Of a stretch of DNA of 64,000 nucleotides, positions 49,819 to 59,394 are shown piece by piece. Within the stretch, counting starts at the first letter, position 1, and each line of letters opens with the position of its first letter. Under the pieces are notes generated by a model that was given only the letters and a program-made list of their open reading frames with translations, did not search any database and was not told where the DNA came from. The position numbers and the translations under genes were made by a program. The DNA comes from Brevibacterium permense (GTDB lineage Bacteria; Actinomycetota; Actinomycetes; Actinomycetales; Brevibacteriaceae), in contig NZ_QYCP01000096.1 in assembly GCF_025506275.1 (NCBI RefSeq), positions 124,001 to 188,000 on the forward strand. Reading direction: 5' to 3'.

Positions 49819-51414
49819 CTACCGTGCGTACACCTGTTTCCCGCCAAACCACGTCTGCTCGACGCGGGTATCGGCGAGGTCGGAGGGATCGGCGTTGAAG
49901 GGATCGCGGTCGAGGGCGATGAAGTCGGCGGACTTGCCGACGGTCAGGGAACCGCATTCGTCTTCGATGCCCATCGACTCCGCCCCGGAGAGCGTGAAGA
50001 CTCTGATCGCTTCGGACAGCGTGATGGCCTGCTCGACCCACAGAGCGCCGGGATAGCGACCGCTGGGGTCTCGCCGTGTGACCAGGCCTTCGATTCCCTC
50101 CCAGGGATTCGGAGACGGTGAGACCGGCCAATCGGATCCGCCTGCCACTGTGACGCCGGCATCGATCTGGGCACGCACTGGCTGCATGCGCGAGGCACGT
50201 TCGGCCGGCAGCACCAGCTTGGCCGCCTCGGAGATCGGTCCCGGAGTCCAGATGAACGGTGAGATGTCGGCGTCGACGCCCAGAGCCGCCATCCGCACGA
50301 TGTCGGAGTCGAGGACGAACTGGCCGTGCGCGACCTGAAAGCGGGTGTCGGTGAAGCCCTCGGCACGCAGGACTTCGACCGCGTTGATCACTGCGTTGAC
50401 CGAGGCGTCGCCGGTGCAGTGGACCTTCGCAGACAGCCCGGCCTTCGCAGCCCTCCGCAGCCAGTCGAGCAGTTCGTCCGGGGCCAGGAGCGTCTGCCCG
50501 CAGTGATGATCGGCGTGCAGGCCATCGGGCAGATAGGGTTCGATGAACGCCCCGGTCTGAGTCGGAGGCACACCGTCGAGGAAGATCTTGACGAAATCGG
50601 GGCGGTGGTGGCGAGTGCGGTACTGCTCTCCGTCGAAGATGAGATCGTCGCCGATGGCGTCGAAGCCGAAGATCTCGTCATTGATGAGCATCGAGGATAC
50701 AACCCACGCGTCGAGCTGCCCATCCTCGTCGAGGGAGGACAGAGCACGGAGGATCTGCGTCGAGACCCCAGCATCCTGGAAAGCGGTGATCCCGAAGGCA
50801 TGGAGTTCTTCGATGGCCCGGCTCGAGGCCGCGCGTTCCTGAGAGGCAGTGAGCGCATTGGCTTCCGTCTGGAGAGCGGCCACAGGCAGTCCCGCGGATT
50901 CGAAGAGCACCCCGGTCGGGCAGTCGGCGATTCCGGCCAAGCGCAGAGCAGCGGTGTTCGCCCACCGGTTGTGGTGAGCGTCATCGGTGAGCACCACCGG
51001 GTGATCGCCGGAGGCCGCGTCGAGCTTCGCCAGCGCTTCGGTGGTGTTGATGGCATCGAGCGCATCGGAGGCCCAGGCGGAGCCGGCGATCCAGGCGCCC
51101 GGCTCTGCCGCACCCGAAGTGACGTGTGCGGCCACGGCCGCGACGATGTCGTCCACGCCGGCGCCGAGAGGCAGCTTCAGCTCGAAGAGCTCTTCTCTGC
51201 CGGAGACGAAGTGATGATTGTGGACATCGACGAATCCCGGCATGATGAAGGCTCCGCCCACATCGATGACTTCTGTGTCGGTATCGGCGTGGGTGAGCAC
51301 TTCCTCGTCGGTGCCGAGCGCGACGATCCGGCCGTCGCATACGACGAAGCCGCCGGCGGTCGGCCGATCCGGATCGACTGTGTGGACTCGAGCATTGTGG
51401 AAGATCTGATGCAT
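49819..51414 (-). CDS. YtcJ/LAF3-type metal-dependent amidohydrolase
   Basis: A 531-residue amidohydrolase-3 family protein. The metal HxH motif is FVDVHNHHFVSG. DDAHHNRWANTAALRLAG, VKIFLDGVPPTQTGAFIEPYL (the metal lysine/KIF segment) and VHCTGDASVNAVINAVE follow. The C-terminal composite domain carries TLSGAESMGIEDECGSLTVGKSADFIALD. It would hydrolyse an amide, carbamate or cyclic imide in the cytoplasm. Third gene of MFS-APC permease-amidohydrolase. The ATG follows AAGGAGAACACCGC. Confidence 0.9.
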   Translation of the reverse strand: MHQIFHNARVHTVDPDRPTAGGFVVCDGRIVALGTDEEVLTHADTDTEVIDVGGAFIMPGFVDVHNHHFVSGREELFELKLPLGAGVDDIVAAVAAHVTSGAAEPGAWIAGSAWASDALDAINTTEALAKLDAASGDHPVVLTDDAHHNRWANTAALRLAGIADCPTGVLFESAGLPVAALQTEANALTASQERAASSRAIEELHAFGITAFQDAGVSTQILRALSSLDEDGQLDAWVVSSMLINDEIFGFDAIGDDLIFDGEQYRTRHHRPDFVKIFLDGVPPTQTGAFIEPYLPDGLHADHHCGQTLLAPDELLDWLRRAAKAGLSAKVHCTGDASVNAVINAVEVLRAEGFTDTRFQVAHGQFVLDSDIVRMAALGVDADISPFIWTPGPISEAAKLVLPAERASRMQPVRAQIDAGVTVAGGSDWPVSPSPNPWEGIEGLVTRRDPSGRYPGALWVEQAITLSEAIRVFTLSGAESMGIEDECGSLTVGKSADFIALDRDPFNADPSDLADTRVEQTWFGGKQVYAR

Positions 51415-51445
51415 GCGGTGTTCTCCTTGAACTGGGGACTGGGAT

Positions 51446-52924
51446 TCAGGTCTCGGTCACCGGAGAAGGTGCCTCCGGTGCGCGACGGGGATCGAACTGT
51501 TCGAGGTCGTCGGCGAGGCCGGCATAGATGTTCGGCCGGTTGGCCTTGAGCCAGGCTCCGTAGATCAGGCCGCCGACGGCAGTGATCGCCAGCAGCCATG
51601 GCAGCAGTCGGATGGTCTGCGCGTCGGAACCGGCGACGATGTCGAAGTTGGCGATCGCCATAACGACGATGGTGCCCAGGAGGAGGAAGCTGATCAGGGG
51701 TGCGACGAAGGTGGTGAGGATCTTCGGCGACTTGGCTCGCCGGAAGTGGACGAGGATCGACAGCGCGGCCAAGGTCTGCAGGTCGATGATCGAAAGGGTG
51801 CCGAAGCCGAGCATCGGCGGCACGATGGCTTCCATCGGATTGGCTCCGGCCAGCATGAAGACGAATGCCACGAGCGCGGCGAATCCGGCCTGGACGAGGC
51901 CCGCGGTGACCGGGGTGCCGTTCGACCCGGTGCGAGCCAGCACGGGAGGAAGGATCCGTGCCCGCCCCAGGGAATAGAGATAGCGTGTGGCCGAGTTGTG
52001 GAAGGCGAGCATGGCGGCGAAGAGGCTGACGAGCAGGAGGATGAGCATGATCGTCAGGTAGGTCGGGCCCACGTACTGTTCCGCAAGGCCGAACAGCAGG
52101 TCGCCGTCGGCCAGGTGCTCCGCGGCGACGCCCTGGGTCTCGGCGACGCCGATCGCGGACACTACCGCCCAAGTCGTCAGCCCGAGGATGAGGCCGATGG
52201 CGATGATCGCGGAATAGGTGGCACGGGGGATCGTCTTCAGCGGCTGCTTGGCCTCTTCGCCGAAGAGTGCGGTCGCCTCGAAGCCGAGGAAGCCGGTGGC
52301 GGCGATGAGGAGCCCGATGGGGAAAGAACCGGAGAAGACTGCGGCAGGGCTGAACGCCTCGAAGCTGTAACCTGTCTGGATCAGGACGGCGATGTCGAAG
52401 ACGACGAGGAGGCCGACCTCGAGGATGAGCGCGATGCCCAGGATCTTCGATGAGAAGTCGACCCCGCGCCGGGCCATGAAGAAGGACGCGATGATCGAGG
52501 CCAGCCCCCAGACGTACCAGTGGACGTCGAGGCCGGTGAGGTCGGCGATGATCGTCTGCATGAAGAAGCCGCTGGTGCCGATGGTGCCGACGACGAAGAA
52601 ATTGTATCCGATGGCGGCGATGAGTCCGGCGATGAGTCCGCCGGTACGTCCGAGTCCCTTGACGACGAAAGCGTAGAAGCCTCCGGCATTGACGAGTTCG
52701 CGGCTCATCTGCGCATAGCCGACCGAGAAGATGAGCAGAATGATCGCTACCGTGAAGAAAGATGCGGCGGATCCGCCGCCGTTGCCCAGGGCCATCGCCA
52801 GTCCCGCGACGACGACGATTCCGGTCAGGGGCGCGACTGCCGCCAGGACGAGGAAGACGATACCGGCCGTTCCCAGTGCGTTCTTCTTCAGCGTGCTCGA
52901 GGTGTGGTGGCTCAGATCTGTCAT
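51446..52924 (-). CDS. APC-family amino acid/amine permease
   Basis: A 492-residue, 12-helix APC permease. Segments are GTAGIVFLVLAAVAPLTGIV, LVNAGGFYAFVVKGLGRTGG and GFLGFEATALFGEEAKQPLKTIPRATYSA (loop conserved in amino-acid permeases). It overlaps the MFS gene upstream by 4 bp (52921-52924) and precedes the amidohydrolase by 31 bp. It is related to the permease at 60710, which keeps the same GFE-x-T/A-EEAK motif. Likely substrate is an amino acid or amine feeding this cluster. Confidence 0.9.
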   Translation of the reverse strand: MTDLSHHTSSTLKKNALGTAGIVFLVLAAVAPLTGIVVVAGLAMALGNGGGSAASFFTVAIILLIFSVGYAQMSRELVNAGGFYAFVVKGLGRTGGLIAGLIAAIGYNFFVVGTIGTSGFFMQTIIADLTGLDVHWYVWGLASIIASFFMARRGVDFSSKILGIALILEVGLLVVFDIAVLIQTGYSFEAFSPAAVFSGSFPIGLLIAATGFLGFEATALFGEEAKQPLKTIPRATYSAIIAIGLILGLTTWAVVSAIGVAETQGVAAEHLADGDLLFGLAEQYVGPTYLTIMLILLLVSLFAAMLAFHNSATRYLYSLGRARILPPVLARTGSNGTPVTAGLVQAGFAALVAFVFMLAGANPMEAIVPPMLGFGTLSIIDLQTLAALSILVHFRRAKSPKILTTFVAPLISFLLLGTIVVMAIANFDIVAGSDAQTIRLLPWLLAITAVGGLIYGAWLKANRPNIYAGLADDLEQFDPRRAPEAPSPVTET

Positions 52925-54213
52925 GATTGATTCCTTTCCGCTGATGCGGCCGACGACGGCGATGCGGGGTCCCCTGCCGCAGTCTCATGCAGCTCACGCC
53001 CGGGCCGACGGGTCAGCCATGCCGCACCGGCCATGGCGATGACGAGTGCGGCGAATGAAGCGACGATGAGGGACGTGAATCCGCCTGGGCCGGAGATGAG
53101 AGTTCCGGCGATGATCGGGCCGAGGGCGAAGCCGCCACCGATCATCAGATTGACGGTGTTCATCGTCTGCGGCCCTCCGCCGAGTGCCGAGACCGAGCCG
53201 ATGAGATAAGGCAGGACGAAGGTCCAGCCGAACTTGAATAGGATCGCGGCCAGGGCGAAACGGATGAGCGCAGGGCCGCCGAGGAGCACGAGGACCGAAG
53301 CGGCGAGGACGACGAATCCTGCCAGCAGGAACACCCTGCGCTTGGGGCTCGATCCCAGGACGGTAGCCAACATCGCTGAGGCGATACCGGCGATGGTCGC
53401 GATCATGAGAACGATTGACACCGCATTCTCAGAATTGCCGGCCGCTGTCGCCAGCTGGCCCATGAACGTCCAGACGCCCGACAGTGCGATGTAGAAGAAC
53501 AGAATGGAGACGAGTCCGGCGACGAAGTTCGGGATCTTCGCCGTGTCCAGCCGAGTCCGAATTGCGTTTCGGTCGGCCGCCTCGTCGGTTCCTCCGGCGG
53601 TCTTCTCCTTGCGGGAGGTATCAGGAGAACGCAGGGAGATGCCGCGCAGCATCGGCACGAAGAACAGACACAGAACCGACAGCCCGGCGAGGGTCCAGTA
53701 CATCGCGGAGACATCAGAATCGGCGTAGAGGGCGGGAAAGACCGCGAGAATGAGCGCTCCCATGATCAGCTGACAGGTGACGAAGAGGCCGAAAGCTCGC
53801 CCTGGGTTCGCCGCCTTCGGACCCAGAGCCAGGAGGACGACGGTGATCGATCCAGCAGCCAGTGAAGTGATGATCCGGACGATCAGCAGAACTTCGAAGC
53901 TGGTGACGAATCCGGACAGGAGGTTGCCGAGGATGACTACTGCTGTGCAGAAGCCGACCGAGTGCACCAGCGGCACACGGTTGAGCCAGAGGTAGGCCGG
54001 CAGCGTTGCGAGGCTGAACGCTCCCAGTTCACAGGAGAACAGCAGTCCCGTCTGGCTCGAGTCAAGGCCGAATTTTGCGGTCAGTGGGAAGGCGATGACC
54101 GGAGCCACGAGCAGAATGGTGTAGAGAACGGCTGAGAACACTGCGGTGAGGATGTAGATTCTGCGTGAGAGAACAGCTCCGGACAGCACGGGCGAGGCCG
54201 GGGTGTCGCGCAT
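52921..54213 (-). CDS. MFS transporter
   Basis: A 430-residue, 12-helix MFS protein. The first half has RRIYILTAVFSAVLYTILLV and GLDSSQTGLLFSCELGAFSL. A charged central loop (SPDTSRKEKTAGGTDEAADR) separates it from the second half. The ATG at 54213 follows GAAAGGTC. It leads an operon with an APC permease and a YtcJ amidohydrolase. Two unrelated carriers in one operon suggest uptake of a substrate and export or exchange of a product. Confidence 0.85.
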   Translation of the reverse strand: MRDTPASPVLSGAVLSRRIYILTAVFSAVLYTILLVAPVIAFPLTAKFGLDSSQTGLLFSCELGAFSLATLPAYLWLNRVPLVHSVGFCTAVVILGNLLSGFVTSFEVLLIVRIITSLAAGSITVVLLALGPKAANPGRAFGLFVTCQLIMGALILAVFPALYADSDVSAMYWTLAGLSVLCLFFVPMLRGISLRSPDTSRKEKTAGGTDEAADRNAIRTRLDTAKIPNFVAGLVSILFFYIALSGVWTFMGQLATAAGNSENAVSIVLMIATIAGIASAMLATVLGSSPKRRVFLLAGFVVLAASVLVLLGGPALIRFALAAILFKFGWTFVLPYLIGSVSALGGGPQTMNTVNLMIGGGFALGPIIAGTLISGPGGFTSLIVASFAALVIAMAGAAWLTRRPGRELHETAAGDPASPSSAASAERNQS

Positions 54214-54498
54214 GATTCGTGACCTTTCAACGATGAATGGTGCTGGGAGCAGGCGAAGGGCTCTGCGGGGCCGGTCGACGACTGTGCCGCAGCTCCGGGG
54301 GAACCCTGCGAATGTGACTTCGAGCGTAATTCTTCGCTGCCCGGCTCGGGTTGTCTCTGCGCGCACGGTTATGGGCTGAGAGTGTGAGAAGCCTCGAAGC
54401 GCTGGTGAACCGCCCCGCTGGGGATCGACAATGAGGGAAAGCACTTCAGCGCCGGCGGCCAGTCCACCCGGCCCCCGCTCATTGTTGAGAGGAAGAGG

Positions 54499-55317
54499 AT
54501 GTCGGAAGCAGATACCGGACCCCAACGTGGCCGAGTCATAGTCATCACAGGAGGTGGCACGGGGATCGGTGCCGCCACCGCCGCCCGATATGCGGCCGAG
54601 GGCCATGTGGTCGTGATCCTCGGGCGCCGGTCCGCGCCTCTGGAGGAGGTCGCCGAGACGACCGGTGCCCACCCTATCGTCGCCGATGTTTCTGACCGCA
54701 TTTCCTGTGAGGCAGCGATCGCCGAAATCTGCGATCGGTTCGGACGGGTCGATGTACTCATCGCCAACGCCGGCGGGCACGGGTTCGCCGCAGCGACAGA
54801 GACTGACGACGAAGCGTGGGCGCAGTCCTTCGACGGCAACGTCACCACAGCTTTCACCATCGCGCGAGCGGCATTGCCGCGAATGGAGGACAACGGCGGG
54901 CAGATCGTCATCGTCTCGTCACTGGCGGGACTGTTCGCCGGTCCATCAGTGGTCGGCTATACGGTGGGCAAGCATGCGCTCATCGGGCTGACGAAGTCCT
55001 TGGCTCGCGACTACTCGCAGCACGGAGTCCGCGTGAACGCTGTCTGCCCCGGCTGGGTCCGGACACCGATGGCCGACAGAGAGATGGACGAATTCGCCTC
55101 GCATGCCGAACATATCGACGATCGCGAAGCGGCATATGCCGAGATCACGAAAGATGTGCCCATGCGGCGAGCTGCCGTACCGGAGGAGATCGCCTCGGTG
55201 ATCCGCTTCCTCGGCTCACCGGAGTCGTCCTATATCACCGGTGCGACGATCGTCGCCGACGGTGGTGCCCACATCGTTGATCTGCCCACACTGGGGTTCG
55301 AACACGCAGGAATGTGA
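54499..55317 (+). CDS. Short-chain dehydrogenase/reductase
   Basis: A 272-residue classical SDR. The cofactor loop is VIVITGGGTGIGAATAARYA, with NAGG (IANAGGHGF) and the catalytic Ser and Tyr-x-x-x-Lys in IVSSLAGLFAGPSVVGYTVGKHA. The C-terminal GATIVADGGAHIVDLP is typical. The arginine after the second strand (GRRSAPL) favours NADP. Substrate unknown. It is divergent from the MFS-led operon and converges on the AraC gene with 4 bp between stops. An alcohol or keto product of the amine pathway is possible. Confidence 0.9.
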   Translation: MSEADTGPQRGRVIVITGGGTGIGAATAARYAAEGHVVVILGRRSAPLEEVAETTGAHPIVADVSDRISCEAAIAEICDRFGRVDVLIANAGGHGFAAATETDDEAWAQSFDGNVTTAFTIARAALPRMEDNGGQIVIVSSLAGLFAGPSVVGYTVGKHALIGLTKSLARDYSQHGVRVNAVCPGWVRTPMADREMDEFASHAEHIDDREAAYAEITKDVPMRRAAVPEEIASVIRFLGSPESSYITGATIVADGGAHIVDLPTLGFEHAGM

Positions 55318-55321
55318 TCGC

Positions 55322-56302
55322 TCAGCCGCTCACCGACTGTCGGAGCTCACTGGGTGAGGTGCCGAAGCGAGCTCTGAACACCCGAGAGAAATGAGCCGGG
55401 TCCGGGAAGCCGTTCGCCGCTGCCAGAGATGCGATGGTGCGTGAGAAAAGTGCAGGGTCGAGGATGTCTGATCGGCATCGCTCCAGTCGCTTGTCCCTGA
55501 TTAGCGCCGAGACCGTGGTGTCGGTGTCGGTGAAGAGATCGTGGAGGTGCCTGGTCGACATGAAGTGAGCAGCCGCGATCGAACTGGGCGTGAGGTCGTC
55601 GGCGAGGTTCGCGTCGATGAACCGATAGACCGTCTCCAGCTGGCTCTGCCGCGGGTCCGGGGTCCCGGAGTCGGTGCCCAAGGTCGTCGAAAGCAGAGCC
55701 TCGAGCAGTTCGAGCCCGCTCTGGGCGACTTGTCGCCGCGTGTGCAGCGGCAGCGCGGTGATCGTCGAAGGGATCTGTTCGAGCAGCTTCGTCACTATCG
55801 AACCGAGCGCGCTGTCGCCGCCGAGGCTGACCGCCGTCAGCTGCTCGACAACCGTTGCCGGCAGGCTCAGCTGATCCTTGGGAAACATCATGACGAGGTT
55901 GGACACGACATCGTCGAACATCAGTGAATACGGCCGAGACGTGTCGTAGAGCGCGAGGTCACCTGGGCGGATGAGGACTTCCCTGCCGTCCTGGACGAGG
56001 ACCCCGCTGCCGGAGAGCAGCATATTGAGTTTGAAGTACCCGCTTCCGCCGGCGGCGATGGTCGTCGGCGTCCGCTCGACCAGATGCGGCTGGGTCTTCA
56101 GCGTGGTAAACACTGCTCTGTCGGCGCTGGAGGTGCTCACCTGTGCCGCGAAGGGCCTGTCGCTCGCTCCGGAGACGGTGAGCGGAACGAAGGAACGCGA
56201 GACGATGTCACGGAACTCCGGGATCGAGTTCGCGCGCGTCTTCGAGTCCCTCGATGGACCCGACTGCGGATCCGTCGTTGTGGTTGTCGTCATCGTCGAC
56301 AT
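55322..56302 (-). CDS. AraC-family regulator
   Basis: About 326 residues. An N-terminal AraC-binding-like (NphR type) sensor domain carries the segment GSGYFKLNMLLSGSGVLVQD followed by RPGDLALYDTSRPYSLMF. A C-terminal double helix-turn-helix follows (LTPSSIAAAHFMSTRHLHDLF and IASLAAANGFPDPAHFSRVFRARFG). Several ATGs are possible (56305, 56302, 56293); 56302 gives the best spacing from AAGGAGG. Activators of this type often control oxygenases or amine and nitrile catabolism. Probable control of neighbouring catabolic genes. Confidence 0.87.
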   Translation of the reverse strand: MSTMTTTTTTDPQSGPSRDSKTRANSIPEFRDIVSRSFVPLTVSGASDRPFAAQVSTSSADRAVFTTLKTQPHLVERTPTTIAAGGSGYFKLNMLLSGSGVLVQDGREVLIRPGDLALYDTSRPYSLMFDDVVSNLVMMFPKDQLSLPATVVEQLTAVSLGGDSALGSIVTKLLEQIPSTITALPLHTRRQVAQSGLELLEALLSTTLGTDSGTPDPRQSQLETVYRFIDANLADDLTPSSIAAAHFMSTRHLHDLFTDTDTTVSALIRDKRLERCRSDILDPALFSRTIASLAAANGFPDPAHFSRVFRARFGTSPSELRQSVSG

Positions 56303-56341
56303 CATGCCTCCTTGCACACGTGCCATTCTCAGTGTAAGCGC

Positions 56342-57607
56342 TCAGATGCTGACTTCGCCCAAGGACTCTTCGAGGGCATCGAGCATCAACGGCAGCTCTG
56401 CGGGGCCGAACGCCAGCGGCGGACGGACTTTGAGCACGCTGTCATTTCGTCCGATCCGGGAGATGATGACGTGCTTGGCCTTCATCGCCTCGACCACCTG
56501 CTTGGTCAGTGCGGGGGCGGGTTCATCGTCGACGGCGAAGTCGAGTCCGAGGAACATGCCGGCGCCTTTCGCCGTACGCACGAAGTCGTGACGGGCGGCG
56601 AAGTCCTCGAAGCGCTCCAGCGCCCGAATGCCCAGCTGACGTGCCTGGGCCATGAGGTCTTTGTCTGCCATCTCGTCGAGGACCGCCTGACCGACGGCGG
56701 CGGAGACCGGGTTCCCGGCGAAGGTGTTGAAGTATTCGTTGTACGGACCGAACTCGTCCATCATCGCCGCCGAGGTGATCACCGCCGACATCGGGTGTCC
56801 GTTGCCCATCGGCTTGCCCAGGGTGACGAGGTCGGGGGAGAGCCCCGCACGCTGATAGCCCCACATATGTGTGCCGGTGCGCCCGAATCCCGACTGCACC
56901 TCGTCGGCGATGACGAGACCACCGGCGGCGCGGATCCGCTCCACGATTCCCGCGGCCAGGCCTTCGGGCAGACGCGGCATCCCCTCGGTGGAGAACAGCC
57001 AGTCGAATAGGCAGGCCGCGACTCCGTACCCGGCCTCCTGAAGGGAGGCGATCGCTGAGTCGAGTTCGGCTAGGGTGGCCGCCAGGACTTCCGACTCCGG
57101 CCTGGGGTCGACGTCGAGGTCGGGGATGCGCAGGGTCCGCACGTGCGGTCCAAGTCCTTCTCGGGTCTTGAGGCCAGTCGTCATCTGGGCCAGAGAGATC
57201 GTCGTGCCGTGGTAGCTGAAGTCGGAGACGATGAGTCCGGTTGCGTCGGTGAGCTGGCGGGAGATGCGCAGCGCCAATTCGTTGGCTTCGGATCCGGAAT
57301 TGCCGAAGAAGACCCTGTCGAGTCGTTCCTCGAAGGTCGACAGCAGCGCTTCGGAGTAGTCGACGATCCGGGAATTGAGATAGCGGGTGTGGACGTTGAG
57401 GGTGGCTGCCTGTTCACACATGGCTGTGACGACGCGGTCATTGCAGTGCCCGACATGCGGAACATTGTTATAGCCGTCGAGGTATTTCTCTCCTTCGGCG
57501 TCGGTGAACCAGACGCCCTTGGCGGAGACGAACTCGAGCGGTTCGTCGTAGAACAGGGGTGAGTAGGGGCCGATGGTGTGATTGCGGCGAGTGATGAGGC
57601 TGCTCAT
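56342..57607 (-). CDS. Class III aminotransferase-fold enzyme, likely amino-alcohol phosphate phospholyase
   Basis: A 421-residue fold-type I PLP enzyme. Schiff-base Lys265 is in [13 protein letters not shown], Asp235 in [14 protein letters not shown], and SYHG (132-134) and [13 protein letters not shown] are intact. The MGNGHP context and the coupled upstream kinase resemble the AGXT2L/PHYKPL group, which removes phosphate and ammonia from phosphoethanolamine or 5-phosphohydroxylysine, rather than true transaminases. The start overlaps the kinase stop by 4 bp (57604-57607). A conventional omega-transaminase role is the main alternative. Confidence 0.8.
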   Translation of the reverse strand: MSSLITRRNHTIGPYSPLFYDEPLEFVSAKGVWFTDAEGEKYLDGYNNVPHVGHCNDRVVTAMCEQAATLNVHTRYLNSRIVDYSEALLSTFEERLDRVFFGNSGSEANELALRISRQLTDATGLIVSDFSYHGTTISLAQMTTGLKTREGLGPHVRTLRIPDLDVDPRPESEVLAATLAELDSAIASLQEAGYGVAACLFDWLFSTEGMPRLPEGLAAGIVERIRAAGGLVIADEVQSGFGRTGTHMWGYQRAGLSPDLVTLGKPMGNGHPMSAVITSAAMMDEFGPYNEYFNTFAGNPVSAAVGQAVLDEMADKDLMAQARQLGIRALERFEDFAARHDFVRTAKGAGMFLGLDFAVDDEPAPALTKQVVEAMKAKHVIISRIGRNDSVLKVRPPLAFGPAELPLMLDALEESLGEVSI

Positions 57608-58671
57608 AGGGTGACTCCTTCGGGCTCGGACGATTCGACGAGGGCGGAGGCCAGGCCGACGAGGTGGGGCAGGACGTCGTGGACGTGGAATTCTGCGGCG
57701 GGCTCGCCTCGGCGGTCGGCCGCCCAGCCAAGGTAGGTCAGGCCGCGGGCGACGAGGATGGCGGGGAAGACGGCAAAGTCTTCGGCATCGAGCCGGCGGT
57801 GTCGCTGATAGCCGCTGAACAACGCTGCCTGGTATTCGTCTCGTCGGGGATGGTGTGTGAAGAAGTACAGAGCGGTGGCGAGATCGAACAGATGCCATCC
57901 GGCGGCGAAATCGTCGAAGTCGATGAGGACCAGGCCGTTCTCAGTGCGCAGCACATTCTCCGGTGTGAGGTCAGCATGGATCGGACCGTAACGATCGGCG
58001 CGATGACCGTAGTTGCCGAGGCGGTCGCGAATGACGGAGATCGCGGCCTCGAGCGTACGGCGGTCAGCGGAACGGTCTGCGTCGTTGAGCTCGACGACGC
58101 GCAAGGGGAACCCCCAGAGAGCATCGGTGCCGATGAGGCCGTCGGCGTCCCAGCTCGGATGGGATTCGGAGACGGAGAATCCTGAATCCACTGTCGCCAG
58201 GTGAGCCTGCGCGATGAGCTCGCCGAGCTCATGGAAGTCCTCACGGGCAAGCGCCGCGGTTCCGTCGAAAGCAGTATTTTCGTCGCCGAAGTTGCCGAGA
58301 TTGGGAATGTAGTGCTGGAGATCGATCTGATGCTCGCCGCTCGGGTGATCGTGACCGACGCGGACGAAGCTGCGGTCTCCGGAGGCAGGGATGAACTGCG
58401 GCACACGTACCCCGCGTCCTGCGAGGGCGCGGACGAATCCGATTTCCCTCCCCAGCTCCTCATCGGAGTGATAGCCCTGCCGATGGACGCGGACGACGTA
58501 GTCGGAGCTTTCATGGTTGAGAGCGAAGACACTGTTCTCTCGACGTTTGAGCAGCTTCAGCTCGATGCCGGAGGGAAGACCGAACTCTGGAAGTGCGGTG
58601 CGAACGAGTTCTTCAGCGGCTCGAACCGCCGCAGATTCGGATTCCTGGTGGTGCTCGCCCATCGACTTCAT
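57604..58671 (-). CDS. APH-type kinase, likely amino-alcohol or hydroxylysine kinase
   Basis: A 355-residue aminoglycoside-phosphotransferase/choline-kinase-fold protein. The catalytic loop IHADLTPENVLRTENG (HxDxxxxN) and the metal motif LIDFDDFAAGWHLFDLA are intact, as is the N-lobe YVVRVHRQGYHSDEELGREIGFVRAL. Hydroxylysine kinase (HYKK) is the best-known relative that partners with a class III-fold phospholyase. Coupled translation with that gene strongly supports phosphorylation followed by lyase cleavage. It is divergent from a TetR regulator with a palindrome between them. Confidence 0.82.
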   Translation of the reverse strand: MKSMGEHHQESESAAVRAAEELVRTALPEFGLPSGIELKLLKRRENSVFALNHESSDYVVRVHRQGYHSDEELGREIGFVRALAGRGVRVPQFIPASGDRSFVRVGHDHPSGEHQIDLQHYIPNLGNFGDENTAFDGTAALAREDFHELGELIAQAHLATVDSGFSVSESHPSWDADGLIGTDALWGFPLRVVELNDADRSADRRTLEAAISVIRDRLGNYGHRADRYGPIHADLTPENVLRTENGLVLIDFDDFAAGWHLFDLATALYFFTHHPRRDEYQAALFSGYQRHRRLDAEDFAVFPAILVARGLTYLGWAADRRGEPAAEFHVHDVLPHLVGLASALVESSEPEGVTL

Positions 58672-58703
58672 CGTCCCTTCTGCGAAGTGGCTTCTCCGGA
58701 TTT

Positions 58704-58741
58704 CTATACTCGCAGTATAGAGTCTGTACTGAGAATATACA
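58704..58741. promoter_or_regulatory. Operator region between kinase and tetR
   Basis: CTATACT (58704-58710) and AGTATAG (58714-58720) are perfect inverted arms with a CGC spacer. A second weaker site (TGTACT...TATACA, 58725-58741) follows. Both lie between the kinase operon and the divergent TetR gene and fit a TetR-type operator pair. Confidence 0.65.
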
Positions 58742-58782
58742 CCACTGCGAAGAGGCAGAATCGTCTCTGGAGGGAGTGACAC

Positions 58783-59394
58783 GTGGCCACGAAGGTGCAG
58801 ACGGCAGTAACGGGCGGGACTCTGCGAGAGCGGCGCAGAGAGCAGACGCGGGCCGATACGGTGGCTGGAGTCCTCGCGGTGATCGATTCACAGGGATTCG
58901 AGAAATTGACCATCGAGCGGATCGCGACTGCCGCCGGCGTATCGCGGGGTACGGTATATGCGCACTTTCCCGGCGGTTTGTCGGAGATGGTTGCGGCCGC
59001 GTATGCCGAGATCGGCCATCGGATCGTCGCCGAGACCGCTGCGGAAGCGAGCACAGCGGAGGACTGGCGCGAAGAGCTTCTGGCTCATGCCCGAGCCATG
59101 TTCGAATTCGCTGCGAATACGCAGAGCGGCTACTTCTACAATGTCTCGGGACCCGCTTTCATCGGCTCCGGCGAGGCTCGGGGAATTGGATCCGGAGCCG
59201 GTCGGAAGGCGATCGCCGAAGCTCTCGAACGTGCACAGAGGAATGGCGAACTGAGCAGTGATTTGGTCCCCGGCGCCGTGGCGACGCTGCTGATCGGCGC
59301 AATTCGAGAGGCGTCGGCGGCGATCGCCTCCGACGCGGCAGAGCCGACGGAGCAGCTCACTGCCTTCATTGCGCTGGTGGACGGACTGGACTAG
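58783..59394 (+). CDS. TetR-family regulator
   Basis: A 203-residue TetR protein starting at GTG 58783 after GGAGGGAG. The helix-turn-helix is IERIATAAGVSRGTVYAHFPGGLSE. The C-terminal domain is Ala/Glu-rich with AGRKAIAEALERAQRNGELS. It faces away from the kinase-phospholyase operon and probably represses it through the sites at 58704-58741. Its 3' end overlaps the tail of the convergent peptidase gene by 29 bp. Confidence 0.87.
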   Translation: MATKVQTAVTGGTLRERRREQTRADTVAGVLAVIDSQGFEKLTIERIATAAGVSRGTVYAHFPGGLSEMVAAAYAEIGHRIVAETAAEASTAEDWREELLAHARAMFEFAANTQSGYFYNVSGPAFIGSGEARGIGSGAGRKAIAEALERAQRNGELSSDLVPGAVATLLIGAIREASAAIASDAAEPTEQLTAFIALVDGLD

